Origin: Alphaproteobacteria bacterium
GTDB taxonomy: Bacteria; Pseudomonadota; Alphaproteobacteria; Micropepsales; Micropepsaceae
Assembly: GCA_017307355.1 (NCBI GenBank)
Contig: JAFKFG010000015.1
Coordinates: 1 to 64,000 of the forward strand
Length of the DNA: 64,000 nt
Direction of reading: 5' to 3'
The notes under the pieces are model-generated. The model was not told the DNA's origin and searched no databases. It saw nothing but the letters and a program-made list of their open reading frames with translations. Positions 8,233-16,355 of this stretch are shown piece after piece (the first letter of the stretch is position 1; every line of letters begins with the position of its first letter). Made by a program: the position numbers and the translations under genes.

Positions 8233-9669
8233 TCAGAGATACGGCATCAGCAACCGGGCGGCGGCATCGCGCAAGCGGTAGAGCACCGGCTTGGTCGCCA
8301 GCCCCACGCAATCCAGCTCAAGGGCGTTGCCGATTTTCGCGTCGATAATGGCATCGAGCGCGGCGGTCAGGCCGGCATCATAACATTCAAGATCATATTC
8401 GAAATTCAGCCGGAAGCTGCGCGTGTCCCAGTTCGAGCTGCCGATCAACGACCATTCGCCGTCCATTGTCATCAGCTTGGAATGATCGAAGGGTGGATCG
8501 CTTAGATGGATGTTGGCCGGAATATGCTTGAAGAAGCGCAGATTCCCCAGCATCGCCCATTCCATGTAAACATGGTCGCTGATGCGCGGCAGCACGATGT
8601 CGACTTCGACGCCGCGGGCGCAGGCCTGGGCGATGGTGAATTGCAGGCGCTGATCGGGAAGGAAATAGGGCGTGACGATCCGCACGCGCTTTTTGGCCAG
8701 CGTCAAGGCCGCGCCCGCCAGCATTTCGATCTTGTAGATGTCCGCGTCCGGTCCCGAGCGCAATCCCCGCGCCTGGACCTTTCCCGCTTCGGCAAGCGGC
8801 GGCCACCAATAATCCTGGTCCAATGTCTCTTCGGTGGTGAAAGTCCAGTCGCGGGCGAACGCATCCATCAGCGAGCGCACCACCGGCCCGTCGACCTGGA
8901 AATGAATGTCGTCGATATAAGCGTCCGGGTTGAGGCGGTAAGAATGTTCCGCCGCGATATTCATGCCGCCGGTTAAGGCGTGCGTGCCGTCCACGATCAG
9001 AAGCTTGCGATGGTTGCGCATGTTGAGAAACGGCATGCGCCACGGCACCCAGGTGTGAAGGAAGCGGCGCGCGAGAACGCCGGCCTTTTTCAGCCGGTAC
9101 AGCGCGACGGGGAAGAAATAGCCGATGCCCACACTGTCCAGCAGCACCCGCACTTCCACGCCGCGATTGTGCGCCGCGATCAGCGCCTGGGAAAAAGCGC
9201 GCCCCGCTGCATCGTCGCGATAGATATAGGACGCCAAGGCGACACAGTGCCGGGCTGCGCCGATGGCTTTGAGCATCGCGTCATAGGCTGCATCGCCACC
9301 CTGAAGCACGACGATGTTATTGCCGGGGACAAGCTCGCTTTCCGTGACCTGCCGGCCGACTTCGGCCAGGGTCGCGACATTAGGGCTGGCCGCCCGCTTG
9401 ACGCCGTCCAGCTTCCGCCGGCCCTGGCCATCCTCGAACCGCCTGAGTTTCAAGGCCCGGCGCGTCACCCGGTTTATGCCGAACAGATAGTAAAGCAGCG
9501 CGCCGAAAATGGGGGAAAGCCAGGCCGCGGCGATCCACCCCAAAGCCGCCCGCACATCGCTTTTCTTGAGCAGGACGTCGATCGTAACCAGGATCGCCGA
9601 GAGCGGATAGACAATGGCCAGTACCGCCTCTATCACTTGGATCGACCAGGTTGTGGCGATGGGAAACAT
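8233..9669 (-). CDS. cls: Cardiolipin synthase (phospholipase D superfamily)
   Basis: This 478-residue protein would condense phosphatidylglycerol to cardiolipin at the inner membrane. Two N-terminal hydrophobic segments (about residues 8-28 and 40-62) anchor it. They are followed by two HKD catalytic motifs: HRKLLIVDGTHALTGGMN in the middle and HSKLMTMDGEWSLIGSSNWD near the C-terminus, each with His, Lys and Asp in the proper spacing. Length and order match bacterial Cls (ClsA-like). It is divergent from an endonuclease/exonuclease/phosphatase-family gene with about 100 bp between the starts. Confidence 0.93.
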   Translation of the reverse strand: MFPIATTWSIQVIEAVLAIVYPLSAILVTIDVLLKKSDVRAALGWIAAAWLSPIFGALLYYLFGINRVTRRALKLRRFEDGQGRRKLDGVKRAASPNVATLAEVGRQVTESELVPGNNIVVLQGGDAAYDAMLKAIGAARHCVALASYIYRDDAAGRAFSQALIAAHNRGVEVRVLLDSVGIGYFFPVALYRLKKAGVLARRFLHTWVPWRMPFLNMRNHRKLLIVDGTHALTGGMNIAAEHSYRLNPDAYIDDIHFQVDGPVVRSLMDAFARDWTFTTEETLDQDYWWPPLAEAGKVQARGLRSGPDADIYKIEMLAGAALTLAKKRVRIVTPYFLPDQRLQFTIAQACARGVEVDIVLPRISDHVYMEWAMLGNLRFFKHIPANIHLSDPPFDHSKLMTMDGEWSLIGSSNWDTRSFRLNFEYDLECYDAGLTAALDAIIDAKIGNALELDCVGLATKPVLYRLRDAAARLLMPYL

Positions 9670-9773
9670 ATCGACTCCGTCCCGTTACCTTCCAAGGGCG
9701 GTCCGGAGTTTGCCTTGAAAAAATCACCTTCGTCATCAATTAAGAACGGGGTTTTCTCCAAGTGGCGGCTGCC

Positions 9774-10448
9774 ATGACGGACGGTAACGGACATCGCGAA
9801 ATTTCCGGCGGCTTTCGCGTCGCGAGCTGGAATTTGCTGCGGCGCATAGGCGCCGAAGCCGAGGATGTGGCGAAGCTGGTTCGTGCCTATCAGCCGGATC
9901 TTTTGCTGCTGCAGGAAGCGACGGAAGAAATCGCCGCGCTTCCGTCCCTGGTGGGTGGGCATTTCTTCCGTCATCCGATGCAGAAACGGATCTACGGCCT
10001 TGCGGCCTGGAGCCCGCACCCGTTTCCCAGCACATCGGCCCTGCGGTTGCCCGCTTCGGTGCTGCCGGGCCGCGTGCCGCCCCGGATCGCCCAGATCGTG
10101 AAGTTTCAGGGCATTTGTTTCGCCAATGTGCACCTGTCGCACGGCCAGTTCCTCAACCGCTTCCAGCTGCATCACATCGCCTATGCGCTGGAAGGCCCCG
10201 CCGTGATCATGGGCGACTTCAATGCCGTCGGTCCCATCCGGGTGCCGGAGTTCCGCGATGTGGGGCCGCGCCAGCGCACCCATAAGGCCAGCAACATCGT
10301 CTCGCTGCGCCTCGATCGCTGCATCACCCGCGACGTCCGCTGCCTGCGCGGGGAGGTCCTGGAGAGGGGGCCTTCCGACCATCACCCCTTGCTGCTGGAG
10401 CTGGCGGCGGTGCCGGCCACCGCGGCAGCGCATTCCTCGCGTTTTTGA
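9774..10448 (+). CDS. Endonuclease/exonuclease/phosphatase-family protein
   Basis: The 224-residue protein belongs to the DNase I-like EEP superfamily, whose members cleave phosphodiesters in nucleic acids or lipids or act as phosphatases. Visible signature blocks are FRVASWNLLR (metal-binding Asn), LLLLQEATEE (catalytic Glu), FANVHLSHGQ, AVIMGDFNAV (Asp-x-Asn) and the terminal SDHHPLLLEL (Asp-His). It lacks a signal peptide. An in-frame GTG at 9762 is an alternative start; I prefer the ATG at 9774. Its divergent pairing with cls suggests a role in phospholipid or envelope metabolism, but that is inference. Confidence 0.8.
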   Translation: MTDGNGHREISGGFRVASWNLLRRIGAEAEDVAKLVRAYQPDLLLLQEATEEIAALPSLVGGHFFRHPMQKRIYGLAAWSPHPFPSTSALRLPASVLPGRVPPRIAQIVKFQGICFANVHLSHGQFLNRFQLHHIAYALEGPAVIMGDFNAVGPIRVPEFRDVGPRQRTHKASNIVSLRLDRCITRDVRCLRGEVLERGPSDHHPLLLELAAVPATAAAHSSRF

Positions 10449-10514
10449 CGCCGGTAGCAGATAAAGTCATTATATATCAAGTACTTACGTAAAATTACGT
10501 CATTTCGGCCATTA

Positions 10515-10533
10515 TTTGCGAATGACTCTGAAA
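10515..10533. promoter_or_regulatory. Possible Fur-type iron box upstream of hemP
   Basis: The sequence TTGCGAATGACTCTGAAA resembles the proteobacterial Fur pattern TGCGAATGATTCTCA with two mismatches and lies about 60-75 nt before the hemP start. Iron-uptake genes follow directly, which makes Fur control likely. A separate short inverted repeat (ACGTAA/TTACGT) is at 10487-10500. The match is by eye only. Confidence 0.35.
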
Positions 10534-10591
10534 AGCACTTGCAACCACGGCCACCGATTTATACGGTCCACCCGCAAATGAGAGGGTTGGC

Positions 10592-10768
10592 ATGGCGGCG
10601 CAGGGCGAAATGGACGTTCGCAGGGCGACCACATCCAACTCCAGCCTGCTTCCCCGGGTTCCGGTCACGGACCTGATGGGCGGCGGCCGCGAAGCGGTCC
10701 TGGTGCATGACGGCACCGAGTACCGGCTTCGGCTCACCAGCAACGGCAAGCTGATCCTCACCAAATGA
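10592..10768 (+). CDS. hemP: HemP family hemin-uptake small protein
   Basis: A 58-residue protein ends in the HemP pattern: VTDLMGGGREAVLVHDG followed by EYRLRLTSNGKLILTK. HemP proteins are small conserved products of iron/haem uptake loci; in some bacteria HemP has been described as a regulator or helper of haem-uptake gene expression. An AGAGGG ribosome-binding site stands about 6 nt before the ATG. The gene lies 103 bp upstream of a TonB-dependent siderophore receptor on the same strand. Third positions are GC-rich as in the neighbouring genes. It is easy to miss because of its length. Confidence 0.85.
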   Translation: MAAQGEMDVRRATTSNSSLLPRVPVTDLMGGGREAVLVHDGTEYRLRLTSNGKLILTK

Positions 10769-10871
10769 GGGGACCGGATGCCGCCCATGCCAAGCCAGCC
10801 CCGCCGCCATTCCGGCGGACGGAAGCCAGCCAGGTTCAACCGAAACCAATGCTGACTCTGAAGGGGATTTC

Positions 10872-13265
10872 ATGTTTGGCCATTTGAATGTCACCAAGAC
10901 CAAGGCGCTGACCGGCGCCTCGCTGAGCGTGCTGGCGCTGACGATCGTGCCGGCGCAGGCGCAAGACAATTCCGCTCCGGTCTTGCTGGGCCCGGTCACG
11001 GTGCAAAGCGACAGCGACAAGAACGCGCTCAATCACGCGCCGCCCGTCTCCACCATGCCCAGCGCCACGATCCAGGACACCCCGCAGGCGGTCACCGTGA
11101 TCACGGGCGAGACCATGAAGCAGCAGGCCACCGCCACATTGAGCGATGCCTTGCGCAACGTGCCGGGCATCACCATCGCCATCGGCGAAGGCGGCACATT
11201 GGCGGGCGATCAGTTCAAGCTGCGCGGCTTCGACGCCAAGGACGATGTCTATCTCGATGGCCTGCGCGATTTCGCGGCCTATACCCGCGACAGCTTCAAT
11301 TATGAAGAAGTGCAAGTTCTCAAAGGACCGTCGGGCCTGATGTTCGGGCGCGGCACGGGCGGCGGCGCCATCAATTCGGTTTCCAAGACCCCGTTCCTGG
11401 GCGAGCGCTATTCGCTGAACCTGGAAGGCGGCAATGGCGACCATGCCCGCGGCACCGCCGACCTCAACTATCAACTGGGCGACACCTCCGCGGTTCGCCT
11501 CAACCTGATGCTCACCGACACCGGCGTGGTGGGGCGCGATCTGGTGCATTCCACGCGCTGGGGCATCGCGCCTTCGATCGCGCTGGGCCTGGGCACCGAC
11601 ACCAGCTTCACCCTCAGCTATATCCATCAGCAGACCGCCGGGCGCCCGGACTATGGCATCGTGGTCGCGTCTCCGCCGAACTCGGTCTATGCCAAGCCCG
11701 CCTCGGAATTCGGCGTTCCGCGCGACAATTACATGGGCCTGAGGGCGGATTACGACAAAAACACCGCCGACCTGGTCACCGCCAAGCTGACTCATAATGT
11801 GACCGACTGGCTCACGCTCCAGAACGATACGCGGGTGGCGTCCTATTCGCGAGCCTTCCGCTATACGTCTTCGGACGCTTGCGACAACACCATCGGCACC
11901 AACTATTGCAATCTGCGTCTTTTCGGCATCGCCCAGCCCGGCGCGGCGGCGGGCTCGTTCGATCCCACCCAGACCCTGGCGCGCACCGGCGGCGGCGGCC
12001 CCTACAAGCAGAACAGCTGGGGCGTGCAGGATATCGCATCGGCCAGCGCGAACTTTCCCATCGGGCAGTTCCGCAACATGCTGATCGCGGGCATCGATGT
12101 CAGCTATCAGCGGGCCGATCGCACCATCTATGCCTATACTTTGCCGCCGGGACCGTCGGCGACGCTCTATCCGCTCGGCGATCACACCGCCTCGCGGGCC
12201 AATATCGGCTGGTCTTTGTACAACCCGACCAACCAGTCCATTCCCGGCTATGACGTGATCCTGCCCACCGCGGCCAACAGCACCGGTGCCAATGCGGGCA
12301 AGACCAGCGCCACCGGCACCACCATCGTCACATCGACGGGCGATGCGACCGACTTGGCCGCTTTCGCCACCGACCGGCTCTGGTTCACTGAAGAATTTTC
12401 GGTGATCGCCGGATTGCGCATCGACAAATACAATGCCGATTACATGACCCTGACCGTCGCGGGCGCGTTCACGGAATTCAAGGCACCCTCCTTCCTGTTC
12501 GATCCGCGCGCGAGCCTGGTGTTCGAACCGGACCAGACCCAGACCTATTATCTGTCCTGGGGCAAGGCGGCGACGCCGATCGGAACCTCGGTGGTGGGCG
12601 CCCCCACGCCGATTTCCTCGGCAGCGTCTTCGGCCCTGAAGCCCGACAAGAGCGAAACCATCGAAGCGGGCGCCAAGCTCAGCGTGTTCGACGGCAAGGT
12701 GGGTTTGACCGGTTCGCTGTTCCAGGTGACCAAGTCGAACGCCTTGCAGACCGATCCGGTGAGCGGCGCGGTCCTGCTGCAATCCAGCCAGAAGCAGCGG
12801 GTGCAAGGCTTCGAAGCCTCGGCCAGCGGCGAGGTGATCGAACATCTCAGCCTCACCGCGTCTTACACCTATCTCAATCCGGTGATCGCCGCGGATGCGG
12901 CCACGCCGTACAATACCGGCAAGCAGATCACCTTCGTGCCCAAGAATGCCGCTTCGCTCTGGGGCGATTTCAACGCGCGCGATCTGTTGCCCGGCCTGTC
13001 GTTCGGCGGCGGCCTGGTCTATCAGAGCCATCTTTATAACGGCTATACCGCGCCAAACGCCTCGACCTATCCCTTGGGCCGCGTCGTCCAGATTCCGGAG
13101 ACGGTGGAACTGGATGCGGTCGTCGCCTACGACATCGACAAGCTGCATTTCCAGCTCAACATCAACAATCTGGCCGACCGGCTCTATTACTCCCAGTCCT
13201 TCGGCAATCGCGGCACGCCCGCCCCCGGACGCACCTTCATCTTCTCGGTGGGGGCCAATCTCTAA
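10872..13265 (+). CDS. TonB-dependent siderophore receptor (Fiu-like)
   Basis: This 797-residue outer-membrane receptor has a Sec signal peptide (about residues 1-30, ending PAQAQ). The TonB-box/linker region is followed by a plug domain (TIQDTPQAVTVITGETMKQQ, LSDALRNVPGITI, FKLRGFDAKDDVYLDGLRD, VQVLKGPSGLMFGRGTGGGAIN). A 22-strand-type barrel ends in the terminal aromatic pattern RTFIFSVGANL. The RDFAAYTRDSFNYEEVQVLKGPSG block is typical of catecholate siderophore receptors such as Fiu. The PiuC hydroxylase gene begins one base after its stop, the same pairing seen with Fiu/PiuA receptors. Ligand specificity is inferred. Confidence 0.93.
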   Translation: MFGHLNVTKTKALTGASLSVLALTIVPAQAQDNSAPVLLGPVTVQSDSDKNALNHAPPVSTMPSATIQDTPQAVTVITGETMKQQATATLSDALRNVPGITIAIGEGGTLAGDQFKLRGFDAKDDVYLDGLRDFAAYTRDSFNYEEVQVLKGPSGLMFGRGTGGGAINSVSKTPFLGERYSLNLEGGNGDHARGTADLNYQLGDTSAVRLNLMLTDTGVVGRDLVHSTRWGIAPSIALGLGTDTSFTLSYIHQQTAGRPDYGIVVASPPNSVYAKPASEFGVPRDNYMGLRADYDKNTADLVTAKLTHNVTDWLTLQNDTRVASYSRAFRYTSSDACDNTIGTNYCNLRLFGIAQPGAAAGSFDPTQTLARTGGGGPYKQNSWGVQDIASASANFPIGQFRNMLIAGIDVSYQRADRTIYAYTLPPGPSATLYPLGDHTASRANIGWSLYNPTNQSIPGYDVILPTAANSTGANAGKTSATGTTIVTSTGDATDLAAFATDRLWFTEEFSVIAGLRIDKYNADYMTLTVAGAFTEFKAPSFLFDPRASLVFEPDQTQTYYLSWGKAATPIGTSVVGAPTPISSAASSALKPDKSETIEAGAKLSVFDGKVGLTGSLFQVTKSNALQTDPVSGAVLLQSSQKQRVQGFEASASGEVIEHLSLTASYTYLNPVIAADAATPYNTGKQITFVPKNAASLWGDFNARDLLPGLSFGGGLVYQSHLYNGYTAPNASTYPLGRVVQIPETVELDAVVAYDIDKLHFQLNINNLADRLYYSQSFGNRGTPAPGRTFIFSVGANL

Positions 13266-13961
13266 ATGATGGTCCGGATACCCGCTCTGCTTTCCGCCGA
13301 TCAGGTCGCGCAAATGCGCGACCTGATGGCGAAGGCCGAGTGGGTGGACGGGCGTGTGACGGCGGGCGCGCAATCGGGACAGGCCAAGCACAACCTCCAG
13401 ATCCCGGAAAATTCGCTGGAAGCGCGTGCCTTGGGCGATGTCATCCTGACGGCACTGGGGCGCAACGAACTCTTCACATCGGCCTCGCTGGCGCTTCGGG
13501 TCTTTCCGCCTTTGTTCAACCGTTACGACGGGGGAATGAATTTCGGCAGCCATATCGACAATGCCATCCGCTTCGCCAAGCCGATGGTGGGAAACGGCGG
13601 CGCGGTCCGGTTCAGGACCGACATGTCGGCGACGTTGTTTCTCACCGATCCTGCTCATTACGACGGCGGCGAGCTGGTGATCGAAGACACTTATGGCGAA
13701 CATCGCGTCAAGCTGCCGGCGGGCGACATGATTTTGTATTCCGCCACCAGCCGCCATCATGTGACGCCGGTGACGCGGGGTAGCCGCTGGTCTTCCTTCT
13801 TCTGGATCCAGAGCATGGTGCGTGACGAGAGTGCGCGCCTGACCCTGTTCGAGATGGACAAAGCCATTCAGGGACTGCGCAGGCAGGTGGGCGATACGGC
13901 CGAAGTCGTCAGCCTGACGGGACTTTACCACAATCTGGTCCGCCGCTGGGCGGACGCATGA
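13266..13961 (+). CDS. piuC: PiuC/YbiX-like Fe(II)/2-oxoglutarate-dependent PKHD-type hydroxylase
   Basis: The 231-residue protein matches the PiuC/YbiX family often encoded beside catecholate receptors. Visible elements are [35 protein letters not shown] (first metal His-x-Asp), [16 protein letters not shown], and [30 protein letters not shown] (distal His and the 2-oxoglutarate-binding Arg). It probably acts in the cytoplasm on an iron-uptake-linked substrate that is not known. Its ATG directly follows the receptor stop codon, so the two are co-transcribed and probably coupled. Confidence 0.92.
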   Translation: MMVRIPALLSADQVAQMRDLMAKAEWVDGRVTAGAQSGQAKHNLQIPENSLEARALGDVILTALGRNELFTSASLALRVFPPLFNRYDGGMNFGSHIDNAIRFAKPMVGNGGAVRFRTDMSATLFLTDPAHYDGGELVIEDTYGEHRVKLPAGDMILYSATSRHHVTPVTRGSRWSSFFWIQSMVRDESARLTLFEMDKAIQGLRRQVGDTAEVVSLTGLYHNLVRRWADA

Positions 13962-13968
13962 GGATGTC

Positions 13969-15189
13969 ATGAGCTTCGCCGCGTTTCGTCGCCTGATGTT
14001 CCAGGTCCATATGTGGGTCGGATTGGTGCTGGGCCTTTTGTTGGCGCTGCTGGGCCTGTCGGGCAGCATCCTGGTGTATGACGATGCCATCGCCAAGCTT
14101 CTGGCGCCCATGCCCCGCGCTTCCGCCGAAGGCCAGGCGCTGCCTCTGGACAAGATCGTCGAAGCGGCGCGCGGTGCTGCCGGGGCGGGCGCGATGCAGA
14201 TCGCGCTGGCGCGCGAGCCGGGCGATCCGGTTTCGGTGCGCGTGACGCGGCCGCGCGAAAGCGCCGGACGTGGCGAAGGACGGAGCGAACGCCGTCCGGC
14301 GGACGGCGGGCGCGCCGGGCAGGGCGGTGCCCAGGGCGGGCCGCCCGCACCGCAGGCCGCCACGCAAGTCTTTGTCGACCTGGTTTCGGGGACGGTTCTG
14401 GGGGCGCGCAAGGCGCAGCTTCCGCCCATCCTGGCCTTCTCGCATCAGCTGCACGGCAATTTCCTGATGGGCCGTGAAGGGCGCCAGTTCGTGGGCTGGC
14501 TGGGCGTGGCGATGCTCGCCTTGGGCGTGACGGGGCTGGTGCTGTGGTGGCCCAAGCGCGGCCAGTGGAAATATGCCTTCTTCGTGCGCCGCACGGCCAA
14601 GGGCCTGCGCTTTCACCGCGAATTGCATGCCGCCACCGGCATCTGGATTTTCGTGGTCTTCATGATCGTGAGCTTTTCGGGCGTGGTGATCGCATTCCCG
14701 AACACATTCGGCTTGGCGGGCGGCGGCCAGGCGGGGGGTGGAAAGTCAGGCGGCGGTGTCACCTTCAATCTGCGCGAAGGCCCGGAAATCGCGCCGCTCG
14801 TCGGCGCCACCGCAATCGGCGCCGATCGGGCCCTGGCGATGGCCCACAGCGCCATGCCGGACGCCGAACCCACCAGCCTCTCGCTGCCGGTGCGGCCCGA
14901 TCGCACCATCATGGTCAATATGCTGGCGCATGGCGCGGTGGGAGCGACCGTCTATATCGATCCCTGGCGTGCCCAAGTGGTAGCCAAGCGCGATCCGTCC
15001 CAGAATTTCCTGGCTTGGCAGCGGCCGCTGCATCAGGGCTCGGGCCTGGGCACGATCTGGAAGGCGCTGGTGTTCCTCAGCGGGCTGGTTCCCGCGCTGT
15101 TCGTGATCACCGGCGTGATCATGTGGGTCAAGAAACGTCAGCGGCGCCTGCCGATGACGGCGACCCTTGCCGAGGAGGCCGTGGGATGA
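13969..15189 (+). CDS. PepSY-associated membrane protein (probable siderophore-iron reductase type)
   Basis: The 406-residue inner-membrane protein has the PepSY-TM layout. It opens with FRRLMFQVHMWVGLVLGLLLALLGLSGSILVYDD, followed by a periplasmic part. Middle helices follow (FVGWLGVAMLALGVTGLVLWW and IWIFVVFMIVSFSGVVIAF), and a last helix (IWKALVFLSGLVPALFVITGVIMWV) precedes a basic C-terminus. Conserved His residues in and near the helices (HMWVG, FSHQLHG, FHRELHAATG, PLHQGSGLG) could bind haem or metal. Such proteins are common next to siderophore receptors and are thought to reduce ferric siderophores. A Gly/Arg/Pro-rich insertion lies at about residues 85-125. Confidence 0.87.
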   Translation: MSFAAFRRLMFQVHMWVGLVLGLLLALLGLSGSILVYDDAIAKLLAPMPRASAEGQALPLDKIVEAARGAAGAGAMQIALAREPGDPVSVRVTRPRESAGRGEGRSERRPADGGRAGQGGAQGGPPAPQAATQVFVDLVSGTVLGARKAQLPPILAFSHQLHGNFLMGREGRQFVGWLGVAMLALGVTGLVLWWPKRGQWKYAFFVRRTAKGLRFHRELHAATGIWIFVVFMIVSFSGVVIAFPNTFGLAGGGQAGGGKSGGGVTFNLREGPEIAPLVGATAIGADRALAMAHSAMPDAEPTSLSLPVRPDRTIMVNMLAHGAVGATVYIDPWRAQVVAKRDPSQNFLAWQRPLHQGSGLGTIWKALVFLSGLVPALFVITGVIMWVKKRQRRLPMTATLAEEAVG

Positions 15190-15875
15190 CGATGCATCTG
15201 GCCAGCGGCGCCTTCAACGAGCGGACGGCGCATCCGCTGCGCGCGTTGCCGCGCGCGACGGATGACGGGCGAAACCGTGCCGGAGCGTTTCTGGTCACGG
15301 TGCTGATTCATGTGGGCGTGGTTCTGGCCTTCATCCTGGCGGTGAAAGTCGCGCCCGCGATCAAGGCGCCGCCCGCCTTGATGATCCAGCTGGAAAAGCC
15401 CAAGACCGACACGCTCGATCTGAATACGCCCCCGCCCGCGCTGATCCGGCCGACCATCGTTACCGCGCCGCCGCCCGATGTGGTGATCCAGACCGAGCCT
15501 CGCGCCATCGTCGCGGCGCCGCCCATGGCCGAGCCCGCGGAGCCCGCCCTGCATGCGCCGGTCGCGCAGAAAGGCGAAGGCGATGGACAGCCCAGCTTCG
15601 AAAGCCGCGTCCTCGCCCATATCAACCGGTTCAAGCAATATCCGCCGGCGGCGCGCAAGGCGCATATCGAAGGCGTGGTGATGCTGCATTTCGTGATGGA
15701 CGCGAACGGACACGTTACCCAGGCCGATATCCAGAAAAGCTCCGGCCGCCCGATCCTGGACAATGAAGCACTGGCGATGATCCAACGGGCACAGCCGCTG
15801 CCGGCCTTGCCCGCGGATTTTCCCACCCGCACGCTGAATGCCGTGGTGTCGATCGAGTTTTCGTTGAACGGCTAG
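15186..15875 (+). CDS. tonB: TonB family energy-transducing protein
   Basis: This 229-residue protein has one N-terminal membrane anchor (AGAFLVTVLIHVGVVLAFILAV), a Pro-rich periplasmic spacer (PPPALIRPTIVTAPPPDVVIQ) and a C-terminal TonB domain. That domain carries the typical YPPAARKAHIEGVVMLHFVMDANGHV and SSGRPILDNEALAMIQRAQPLP pattern. It would couple the proton-motive force to the receptor at 10872. Its ATG overlaps the stop of the PepSY gene (ATGA). No exbB/exbD genes are in the window, so those must be supplied elsewhere. Confidence 0.93.
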   Translation: MTMHLASGAFNERTAHPLRALPRATDDGRNRAGAFLVTVLIHVGVVLAFILAVKVAPAIKAPPALMIQLEKPKTDTLDLNTPPPALIRPTIVTAPPPDVVIQTEPRAIVAAPPMAEPAEPALHAPVAQKGEGDGQPSFESRVLAHINRFKQYPPAARKAHIEGVVMLHFVMDANGHVTQADIQKSSGRPILDNEALAMIQRAQPLPALPADFPTRTLNAVVSIEFSLNG

Positions 15876-15896
15876 CGCGAGAACGCTCTAGCCGTT
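15867..15896. terminator. Bidirectional hairpin between convergent tonB and DUF983 genes
   Basis: A 9-bp inverted repeat (AACGGCTAG / CTAGCCGTT) has the stop codons of both convergent genes inside its arms: the TAG of tonB on the left, and the TAG of the DUF983 gene on the right. There is no long T-run, so it may act as a weak terminator or mRNA 3' stabiliser for both genes. Confidence 0.6.
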
Positions 15897-16256
15897 GTTC
15901 ACACCAGGTGCGCGCGTCGACCAGAGCAGCGCGATGAACAGGCCCTTGGAGCGAGGCAGAAGCACCAGCGACAGGCCCGCGAACAGCGCCGCCCACACCG
16001 TGACGCCGGCCCAGAAGGGCATGAAGGCGTCAAGGCTGATGAAGAACATCAGGGGCATGAAGATATGGCCGACCACGATGATGGTGCCCCAGGGCGCCGC
16101 GTCGTCGGCGCGGATGCGCCCGAAATGCGCCCCGCAATTGGGACAGGCTTCGACCTGCTTCAGATAGCTGGCGAACAATTTGGTCTTGCCGCAGCTGGGA
16201 CAAAGGCCGAGCAAGCCGCGCCGCGCCGCAAGACCCAGGGGGATTTCTGTCTTCAT
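15888..16256 (-). CDS. DUF983 zinc-ribbon membrane protein
   Basis: The protein (122 residues from this start) begins with a zinc-ribbon-like part with two Cys-x-x-Cys pairs (CPSCG and CPNCG). Two membrane helices follow (TIIVVGHIFMPLMFFISL and WAGVTVWAALFAGLSLVLLP). This is the DUF983 layout, common in alphaproteobacteria; its function is not established. An in-frame ATG at 16307 would add 17 residues. I prefer 16256 because 16307 leaves almost no room for the promoter shared with the divergent MocR gene. Confidence 0.82.
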   Translation of the reverse strand: MKTEIPLGLAARRGLLGLCPSCGKTKLFASYLKQVEACPNCGAHFGRIRADDAAPWGTIIVVGHIFMPLMFFISLDAFMPFWAGVTVWAALFAGLSLVLLPRSKGLFIALLWSTRAPGVNNG

Positions 16257-16322
16257 CGCGGTTTGCAGGGGGACCGCCAAAATTCCGCTTTCCACGCCAG
16301 CCTCCATACATTAGAACATACA

Positions 16323-16334
16323 ATATACGTATAT
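16323..16334. promoter_or_regulatory. 12-bp palindrome in the DUF983/MocR divergent promoter
   Basis: A perfect AT-rich palindrome, ATATACGTATAT, lies in the short region between the divergent DUF983 and MocR genes, directly before the first possible ATG of the MocR gene. It could be an operator or part of the -10 region. The surrounding 'TTAG..ACATACAATATA' resembles the element found before the amine oxidase genes at 56157 and 57946. Confidence 0.35.
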
Positions 16335-16355
16335 ATGGAAACACGGTTCCCGGCA

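Noticed and set aside
10836..14429. Very long open frame on the minus strand opposite the siderophore receptor, PiuC and PepSY genes
   Set aside because: It is Arg/Gly/His-rich with no recognisable domain, and lies antisense to three well-supported genes. Long antisense frames are common in high-GC genomes.
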